Shown in pieces: positions 56,127 through 64,000 of a stretch of DNA of 64,000 nt. The notes below the pieces were generated by a model, which was not told the DNA's origin, ran no database searches, and was given only the letters and a program-made list of their open reading frames with translations. A program made the position numbers and the translations under genes. Source of the stretch: Parelaphostrongylus tenuis (lineage: Eukaryota; Nematoda; Chromadorea; Rhabditida; Metastrongylidae); assembly GCA_019055375.1 (NCBI GenBank), contig JAHQIW010000945.1:83650-147649 (forward strand), written 5' to 3'. Numbering within the stretch: the stretch's first letter is position 1; the number at the start of each line of letters is the position of its first letter.

Positions 56127-56622
56127 TGAATAAATGAGTATCTTCTTCTGTTTAGCCGCTCCGAGGTGCTATTGATATTATTTATTGAATATCAGCGAAG
56201 CATATAACAATACAGTTAATAATGCGGCATGAATATTACAACAGTCGTGGTGGCTTACGTTTCGGCAAGTTTCGCCATGTTCAAAGCCGCTTAGATGTTT
56301 TAGGTATTTCAATTAATCATTGAAGACCTGCCACTTGGAGTCTGTGCTATAGTGAGACTTTCTATAGCTGTAGTCTCACTATAGCAGTGGGTCTCACTAT
56401 AGCACAGACTCCAAGTGGCAGGTCTGCAATGATTACTTAAAATACCTGAAACATCTAAGCGGCTTTGAAGATGGCGAACCTTGCCGAAGCGTAAGCCGCC
56501 ACGACTGCTGTAATATTCATGCTGCATTATCAACTGTATTGTTATATGCTTCTCCGATATTCAATAAATAATATCAATATCACCTCGCAGCGGCTAAACA
56601 GAAGAAGATACTCATTAATTCA
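56127..56622. mobile_element. Near-perfect ~496-bp palindrome (fold-back element)
   Basis: The two arms mirror each other about 56374/56375. For example, GAGTATC at 56136-56142 matches GATACTC at 56607-56613, and GACCTGCCACTTGGAGTCTG from 56325 matches its complement ending at 56424. The arms are about 230 bp with scattered mismatches, and the central loop is about 34 nt. There is no open frame of note. ATTAATTCAGCC occurs at 56070 and again at 56615, possibly part of the insertion footprint. Confidence 0.85.
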
Positions 56623-57409
56623 GCCGCTGATTATCACTTTGCTTCTTCACATCGCACCAATTAACCGCTGCTCTACTCCATTTTTGGCTGTTCACCATGT
56701 GATCGAAAGTTGGTGTACTGAGATTTCCTTACTGAGGCTATGAAAGGGTTTGAGCGAGTAGACTGGAAGGCAATTCGACCTCTTTTGGGTTCTAAAAAAG
56801 TCGCCGTTATGCAGACCAACACTGCGCCAAAAAGATTGTTGTTGAATACCTCGTATTTACTCTTTGTTAGGGTACTTGTTAGGGTACCAGCATATTGAAA
56901 GACCACTAAGAACAGCTGAGTTGTCTCCCATCTTTTAAGACTACTGATTAGAGCTGATAACAGAGCGGCGAGATGGTAAGAATAAACTACTTCAAATCAT
57001 ACCTGTCCAGTTGAAGTATGAGTGAGTGCTCATCACCTTCCGAACTGCTGCCCAACGCTTTTGAGCATGATTCGAACGTGTTAGATACCCGCACGACATG
57101 CAATTGAACATTCTGTTCTGGAAACGACATCGTGAAGACCAACAAACAACAGATGGACACATTTAACCCTATAACAGCCGCAGTTAATCACCGTGCTCGT
57201 AAATTTATAATATTTATTCTGAACATTTTTTTCGTCTTAACTTCTTTTCACTTTTGCAGAGTTTTAAAAACATTCCCAGAAGTCAAACTCGCTTTCAGAC
57301 TCACTGAGATTTAAACTATCCAATGGTTACCAAACGTTTAGTGATGAGCTGCTCACAGACCCTGGCTGAGTAAAAAAGCATATCAAATTTGTGACATGAT
57401 TCATTTCCA
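56623..57409. other. Noncoding stretch, nothing recognised
   Basis: Short open frames without motifs. Confidence 0.4.
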
Positions 57410-57500
57410 ACAATGTTTTTGCACATCAATCTGCATTATTGGGTATCGTATAAGATCATTCCACCGCAAGAGGCGGTCAAATAAATGATTTTCGATTGAT
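57410..57500 (+). mobile_element. SINE1 copy, 5' truncated
   Basis: TTTGCACATCAATCTGCATT, ATTGGGTATCGTATAAGATC, then the hairpin ACCGC-AAGAG-GCGGT (57463-57477) and CAAATAAATGATTTTCGATT. It matches 44215-44299. Confidence 0.75.
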
Positions 57501-58699
57501 AATTTTATCTTTGCTGTTAAAGGGTACTAGGAGGACCTTAAGTCTAACTTCACTTTTTCACTCGCAACTTGAAAAGGTTTTAGTGATCTTACAGCTACAA
57601 CAAACTGCTCCATCTATAGCTTTGATGGATTTCATGACAATAGGAAAGAGACCATGATTACTTTTTATCAGAATATACTTTTATCATGGCTATGTTTACA
57701 AGGAAGGACAGCCACCACAAATGAGGCACTTCTCTCTGTAGTTATATTATTTCTATTCTTTAGACGAAAATACACATTTGCAACGAAGTCTATCACACCC
57801 CCAGATGGGAGAAGCAAACCAAATCGACAATTTAAGCTACGGATCATTTTCATAATTACTAAGCCCTAAGACATTACCTTTTATCTGTGCTTTGAAATAT
57901 GATAAAGAGCCGGATAGTTTTCCGCCACGATAAGGTTCTGAGCGAGTAGCCATATCGTTTCAAAGAAACTAGTAAGTGATGTATATTTCTCGCTTGCTCA
58001 TTATTTCGGGCGCACCATGTTTACGCGCAGGTGTACACATGTTCTTTTGAAAACCAAGGGCTAGCAGTGTGGTGGATTTGCTGTTATATGAAGTACATAA
58101 AATTTGGCGCCGCACATTTTCTACAAGATATTTTAGCCAGTAAAAACTCTGCAGATTATTAATGTGCAATGCAATTGTATTTTGTACAAGTTTCGTATAA
58201 TCTATAACTGTATATTGCGTGCGCTGTATACGATTATAGGCATTGCGGAAGTAAAGGTAATTTGATACCAGGTTTTCATAGTCCGGAATTTGTTAGAATC
58301 ATTATGAACTCATAGCGATGATTTCTGTGAAGTTACTTATCACTGAACAGGCCTTATGATGAGAACAAGACGCGGCAGGTAGTCGAACAATGCACTCCGA
58401 GTGAACGAAGGTATTTTTGTGAGAAATATTTCGAAATATCTTGCTGACACGTTGGTTGTGCGGCCATCAAATCTATTCCACTGTAAAAACAATCTATTTT
58501 CAGACCATCAAGACGAAGACACTTATTTTGTAAGCGAAGCCACCACCATGCCCATACTGCGATCTATTGCTTGGCAGTTCCAGGGCCAACAAAACATAAG
58601 ACAGCCCTTTCATACACTAAATCGACTCCTAAAGGTGACGACTTTCATAACTCAACATGATTTTCTGATCATAAAAGAGGTGAAGGAGTTTAAACCTTA
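57501..58699. other. Noncoding stretch with one unknown frame
   Basis: A 115-codon plus-strand frame (58401-58748) has no motif I recognise, and its end overlaps the long dispersed repeat. Confidence 0.35.
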
Positions 58700-59860
58700 T
58701 AGATTCATACAAAACGTAAAGGTTCGACTGCATATATACGCACATTAGTGGGTATGGCAAGGAATGTGTAACGAGGAACTGAAACTCTCCAGCTGTCGAT
58801 ATGCATACGAAAAAAGTGATGTATTTCGAAGAACGTTTTCTACAAAGGGAAAATCAAACACTCACAGTAAAGGTCCACCATTCCTTCCAGTGTACTGTCC
58901 TGTTGCTGGATTATGTGAATCCTTTTGTGCCCACCGCTTTCCTCTGAAACATCAACTCAATTGGCGTAAACTGAAAAGCAATAACATGACAGCCGTGGGA
59001 GAAGAAACTGAAAACGGTGTCAAGAGGGGTGTTGTAACACGTGATGTATTCATTGTACAAATGAGAGTGGTATTTTGGAGAGTATCACAATAGCTGCTTA
59101 GGCAAATTTCGACTGTAGTCCTCAAAAATGTGTGCCCTTTGAAATTCTTCTTAGGCTGCCAGCTTACTACCTTTATGCCTCTTTCTCTCAAGAGTTCCAA
59201 CACTAGGAAAACATTGATCAATTTCAATGGTAAGTTTATTATATTAGCACGTGTCAGCGCTTCTGTGATATATTATTACACGTTCTGACAAAGAAATAAA
59301 AGCTTTATGAGCCCAAAAATAATCAATGGTTCCATTCCTTCAGAATAATATATCTAAAATTGGAAGACAGAAGTAATGTGGACTATGAACAGACTCAAAT
59401 TAACGCACGCCTCTTCCTTTCCTTTCTCCTTCACTGATATTAGTTGAGCAATTTACTGAAGACGGATTTCTGTGTGGTTTTGATGACTACGGCAAATTTC
59501 ATCTCGATGTTCTTTGCACAGTGAAAATTTCTCAAACTATTTCCTACTTAATCGATAATTTTCTCATATTAGAACCAGTGGTTATTCACGCTAACGCTGC
59601 GTTTTGAAATAGAAATGATTGTCAAGTAACTAAAAATTATACCAGAGTTTGCCTTCCCATTATAACAACAGTACAATGGAGTCGATTTGAAGTCACAAAC
59701 TCTCTGTTGAGACAAACTAGATATGAATCTGATTTTGCTGTGCATGAATTGCAAGCGATAATTAACGAGAGTTGGCTGCTTTCGTGTGTTCCACACTACT
59801 CGTCTGAAAAAAGCAAAATATCCACCTCACGTGAATCTAAATACTGAATTCTTCAAGGAG
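58700..59860 (+). repeat. Long dispersed repeat, copy 2 (partner 52400-53800)
   Basis: Same block order as copy 1, but about 340 bp more sequence lies between the GCCCACC block (58938) and the CTTCCTTTC block (59410). Either this copy has an insertion or copy 1 has a deletion. Frames of 109 and 91 codons over it lack motifs. Confidence 0.6.
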
Positions 59861-61438
59861 GCTTAGAATTTTCAGTTTACTCAGCAGCTCCAATCATACG
59901 TTTGGTTTAACAAATTCGTCAACTATTATGCTCATCAAATTGGCGGGAATGGTGACTAGCTGGTTGAATTGCTTTTCCAAAAATGTGAACGTATTTAAGA
60001 GTTCTTCAGTATTTGTGGTATCGAACGATTACCAGCAGTCTAAGGGAGGAGTTTTGTCCAACGAAATATAAGGGAGAATGAAAAGAGGCGTGGTCGTGCG
60101 AAACACAATTTTGTTTAGGGTCTCACAGCACTCCAGAACGGTGTTTTGTAAAACCTGTCACGCACGGCTCTACTCAGAGATTTGTTTTCGAATGATTGCT
60201 GACACTCCTATGAAAAAATCTTGTTTAGCAAATGAGGTCGAATATTCATTTGTAGCCGCCTAACAGAAAAGTGCGAAAAAATTTTAATGATTTAACAGTA
60301 ATGCTATAACGCGCACTGGAAGATGAAAGGTCATAATACTCAAAAGTTCAAGTACTAATCCTTTAGGGACCAAAGACCAAATCCTCTGCATCTTTAATCC
60401 CCTGCGTGTTGCGTCTAACAATGGCGTCCAACAGCTCAACACACTGGGAGTTAGAGACTCACTGAGTTGGGTTCATGGTCTCTAATGGGCTAGTGCAACA
60501 TTCTTACAATTTGATTAGGTATAACTTCAATCTTTCCCATTTTCAAAGCTGCTTACCTAAAGGAAACTTATTTGTAGATGGATTCCCTTACGATCTATAT
60601 TAATGTGGAAGGCAAAGACGAAGACAAGAGCATCGAAGCAAACGTTGCAAAACAGATGTAGAAAATTAACACTTATACTTTGGGAACTGATATTGACATA
60701 CCGGCAGACAAGGCTGACTGCTGGAAGTGCCGCTCCTATCACGCGTCTGTGAAGAGGAAAGGGAAGTTGACTGCGACTGAATACCCTGAACATAAATCTA
60801 ATTATATTGTAACTTCAAATTGCCGCAATAAAGTGATAATTATATACAGTTGGTTTTCTTCCGCCGCAATAAACTACCTCACAGCCATACAGAAACGAAT
60901 GCCGACCCGCTGTGGTTTGCAAGTGGATGCGAAACTTTTTGGGCTGGAGTGCTCCACTTGCTTTCAATACTACAGCTGTGTCACGATACCTAAGAATCAA
61001 AGTATCGAATTAGCAAGAACTTAATTAGTCGTAATGCCAAATCAATCGATACCAACCTGAAATCTCACTTGGATATTAGTCCAGTAGGAAGAAACGAAGT
61101 GGGTAAAAAAGAAATACGATAAGGACTGACACAGCGATTGTTGACTGACGAGTAAGGAAAACCTCTTTAACTGTATAAAAACCATTCTGGACACGAAGTA
61201 GTCGCCGAGCATTGTACAGCTTTACAACGAGACTCATATCGACGTAAAATATGGCCACGTAGAAATAGGCAATGGAAAAATGGAAAGGAATTGAAATAAT
61301 AAGGCTTCAAATAGATTATACATTCCGATCGGTTGTCAGCTTATCGCGGTCCAACGCCAGGATGTGCTCACAAAACCAAACATTTTAACCCTTTGAGAAC
61401 CATGTGGAACGACGTCAATTCTCGTCAGCTACTGTAAT
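59861..61438. other. Noncoding stretch with one repeat copy
   Basis: 60050-60260 is the partner of 2385-2620. 60360-60410 matches the reverse complement of 9795-9850. The 114-codon frame 60680-61024 shows CWKC and four further cysteines but matches no family I can name. Confidence 0.4.
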
Positions 61439-61880
61439 GGCCACGGACGTCCCTCTTTGAGGGATCCCGCCCGGTTAGTCGCGAGGGCACGTGGCGCGTC
61501 CCTAGGTGGTGGATAGGTGAATAAACGAGAACCAAAAGCGAGCATGTGCTTCCCAGAGACGCAGGTGGATTCAGGGAATAAGCTCTCTGCTTCTGCAGTG
61601 CCGAGATGACAAAACACTATTTCTACAAGTCAAGTCGGCTAAAAGCCGGCAATCAAGCTGCTGGGAAGTACATGGGAGGCGGTTAGGAGTCGCCTCCAAC
61701 AAATAACTTCCTCCCGTTCCTCCGAGAGATACTGCCAAGCTACTCGTGAGTACCGAGCCCCCACGTTTAGAGCCTGGCAAGCCATACGTTAGGTATCAAA
61801 ATGCCAAAAACAGCAACAAATATGGGCCTCATTCCCCTGACCCCGAAAGAGCCCCTGGTACGGCAGCGCCAGGTAGGACC
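61439..61880 (+). mobile_element. RTE 5' UTR fragment, inverted against copy F
   Basis: The plus strand from GGCCACGGACGTCCC to GCGCCAGGTAGGACC matches the first ~440 bp of copies C and E, including the GGAGGCG ... CGCCTCC hairpin. It stops abruptly and continues as the minus-strand C-terminal region of copy F. Confidence 0.88.
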
Positions 61881-62382
61881 TTTCGACTGCGCGTTCGATA
61901 ACTCCAAGTGATCTTTCATCCTGCATACGTAGCGACCAGGTTTCTGCTGCATACGTTAGGGCAGGGATAATTGTCGAGTCGAAAAGCTGGGCACGGAGTC
62001 GGATGTTCTTTGTCCTCTTCACTACATCTTCGATGCTCTTAAACGTTCCCCAAGCCGCTCGTTTCCTCCTGCTCAACTCTGGGGTTAGGTCGTTCATCAT
62101 GTTGATTTCACGACCTAGATAGATGTAACTGGAGCATTCGGAAATTGTCGTTCCGTTGAGCGTGAATGGGGCATTAGAAACCCAACCGTTCCTCATGAAC
62201 ATTGTTTTCGTTAGATTCAGTTGAAGACCGATCTTTCCACAGGAGTTATCGAAATCAGTCAACATTCGTTCCGCTTGGCTGATGTTTGGTGCTATGAGAA
62301 CGATATCGTCAGCAAAGCTAAGATGGTTCAACTGTCGACCGTCAATTTTCACACCCATTTCGTCCCATTCTAATGATCGCAT
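61789..62382 (-). pseudogene. RTE reverse transcriptase palm, copy F
   Basis: A 197-residue frame with LSFADDIVLIAPNISQ, LQLNLTKTMFMRNGW and YAAETWSLRMQDERSL, whose last ~30 residues come from the inverted 5' UTR sequence (61789-61880). It has no C-terminal region. Confidence 0.87.
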
Positions 62383-64000
62383 GACGTTTTGTAGGGTGGA
62401 AGTGAATAGTTTTGGCGATATTGTATCGCCTTGTCGAACCCCTCTTCTTACGTCAATGGTGATATTGTTCTAGAATGAAGATATGTTGGTCGTGAAATCT
62501 TTATAAAGCTCGCGAAGGATCATTATGTACCGAGTAGGGACGCCCTGGTTATCCAGGCCTCTATAACCGCTTCTGTCTCCACTGAATCGAAGGCTTTCTT
62601 CAGATTGATGAAAGTGAGACAGAGTGGTTACATGTACTGTCGTGAAACTTCACTGAGTCTTGTAAATGTGTGGATGTGCTCTATGGTAGTAAATCCTTTT
62701 CGGAACCCTGCTTGTTCGCATGGCTGTCCTTCGTCCAGTGTTCTGTCAATCCTGTTCAGGATCACTCGAGTAAAGAGTTTATAGACAACGGACAGCAAGC
62801 AGATTGGGCGATAATTGCCTATGTCGTGAAGGTCTCCCTTTTTGAACAACAATACGGTCCTGCTGGTTTTCCATTGAACAGGGACCTTGCATTCTGACAG
62901 GTAGCGAGTGAAGAGCCGAGCCAGGGTGTTGATGAGAACTGGCGGCAGATTCTTCAGGTGTTCTGGTCTAATCCTCTCTGGACCGGTTGTTGTTCTGTTT
63001 TTCACCGACGATATAGCATGTCGGATTTCGGAAGGGAGGACCGGTTGGGGCGATATAATCGTCCTCTTTCAATTTATATGACGGTAAGAGGACATGGACT
63101 AGCGAAGAGATCCGAGTAGTTTTGGTGGATGATTTTCTCCATAGCCCTTCTCGAAGCTGTAAGATGTCCCGTCAGGGTATCGGAGTGTAATCATCTTGGT
63201 CTTATAGTTAGCGAAGCCTCGCTGGGCTCTGCGAATGCTCTTCCCAGCTTCTGCAGCTTCTGCCATAACTGCTGCTCTTCTCTCTTTGAGGTCTTCTTTT
63301 ATCGCTTCTCTGCAGCATTCGCAAGTTCGGACGTAAGGTTTCGGTTGCCTGCAGCTCGTGCGATTCCACGTTGACGTATCAGCTCGAGTGTCTGCGGAGA
63401 CAAGCGTCTCTTCGTGACCTTAGGACTCTCGGCTTTTTTAGCGCTAACGTGAAGATATTCAACGAATCGATCGTATTCTTATCGATGTTGTCGACAACGG
63501 TATCTTCCCAAGAGCCGACTAATGATTTGAATACATCCCAGTTTATGGTAGCTCTGAAACTTCGCTGTTTGAATTAAGCGGCTTTCTCTCCTCTCCTTGA
63601 AAAACGGAACGTTGCGCGAAAGAGGCGATGGTCCGATCCCGTGTAGAACTTAGGAACAACAGCGACATCGGTCAGGCAAAACCTTCGATTTACGAAGATG
63701 TGGTCTACTTCGTTATGGTACTCTCCATTGGGAGACTCCCACGTCCATCGCTGAGAAAGAGGCTTTTGGAATTGCGAGTTACCATGGATGGTTTAAGTCA
63801 CCATGATAAACTCAACAGCCTCTCACCCTGTTCATTCCATTCTAGTCCGTGGGTTCCTATGTGACGTTCTTCAGACGTTCTTCTAGGTCTAATTTCTGCG
63901 TTAAAAATCTCCGACAATGGCCTTGATGTATGTATGATCTTCTCTGAAGAATTTTTCGAGGCCCATATAGAACGCTTCGATTTCGTCTTCGTCATAGCAA
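61882..64000 (-). mobile_element. RTE-clade retrotransposon copy F, truncated by the window edge
   Basis: The minus strand from the endonuclease (GDFNAEIRPR-like, about 63905) through RT to ERAVER near 61880, where the last ~280 bp of the element are missing. Between 61890 and 62640 it is nearly identical to copy E. It shares with E the TAA at 62628-62630, the TAG at 62470-62472 and the FINL change at 62604-62606, but has its own indels (about 62558). The 5' end lies beyond 64000. Confidence 0.92.
62628..63005 (-). pseudogene. RTE reverse transcriptase, N-terminal half, copy F
   Basis: A 125-residue frame: GPERIRPEHLKNLPPVLIN, FKKGDLHDIGNYRPICLLS, EQAGFRKGFTTIEHIHTF, then the nonsense codon before FINLKKAFD. 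The upstream frame is broken near 63050 and 63310. Confidence 0.87.

Noticed and set aside
60680..61024. 114-codon frame with several cysteines
   Set aside because: CWKC and later cysteines do not fit a zinc-finger or secreted cysteine-rich spacing that I recognise.
1..64000. CRISPR arrays, operons, prophage or bacterial promoters
   Set aside because: Nothing of the kind; the window is eukaryotic noncoding DNA with transposon relics.

Overview
This looks like nuclear DNA from a parasitic-type (strongylid or hookworm-like) nematode. The base composition is AT-rich. No bacterial gene organisation is present, and no complete host protein gene can be recognised. A 22-nt segment at 33367-33388 matches the nematode SL1 spliced-leader exon at 21 of 22 positions. 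The species assignment is inference.

The window is dominated by decayed mobile DNA. (1) RTE-clade non-LTR retrotransposons: a minus fragment abutting a plus fragment (5930-8215), a nearly full-length broken copy (11354-14715, +), a much older relic (18335-19500, +), a nearly full-length copy (21600-24970, -), and a minus copy running off the right edge (61882-64000) that is joined to a plus-strand RTE 5' end (61439-61880). Together they show an AP-endonuclease domain, a reverse transcriptase and a conserved C-terminal region, and every copy carries stops or frameshifts. (2) Two mariner transposase relics (35085-35765, -; 39405-40001, +) and a possible Harbinger relic (33691-33990, -). (3) Three tRNA-derived SINE groups, two of which share a 3'-terminal stem-loop. 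(4) Several dispersed or fold-back repeats, including a ~496-bp palindrome at 56127-56622. (5) Simple repeats: a TCA/ATC minisatellite (29815-30215), TA/CATA (32309-32390) and a CA run (44711-44867).

The most interesting content is a set of self-cleaving-RNA motifs inside two noncoding repeat families. Family R2 (46667-46925 and an inverted pair at 55480-56025) carries type-I hammerhead ribozymes in which every core nucleotide and all three stems are present. Its copies differ by a G-C versus G-U exchange in stem II that keeps the pair. Family R1 (46055-46660, 50990-51560, 9430-9660) carries a second hammerhead with different stems. Two R1 copies lie in tandem with their cores exactly 370 bp apart. 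Short noncoding repeats, tandem hammerheads and a tiny stem III resemble retrozymes and the hammerheads of Penelope-like elements. The 5' ends of three RTE copies also start exactly at a sequence that could form helix P1 of an HDV-like ribozyme.

The genes do not form a pathway. The window reads as intergenic or intronic sequence built up by RTE, SINE, mariner and ribozyme-bearing repeat insertions. Two young RTE copies 38 kb apart share two nonsense codons and a lost catalytic aspartate, which suggests trans-mobilisation of a defective master copy or a recent duplication.
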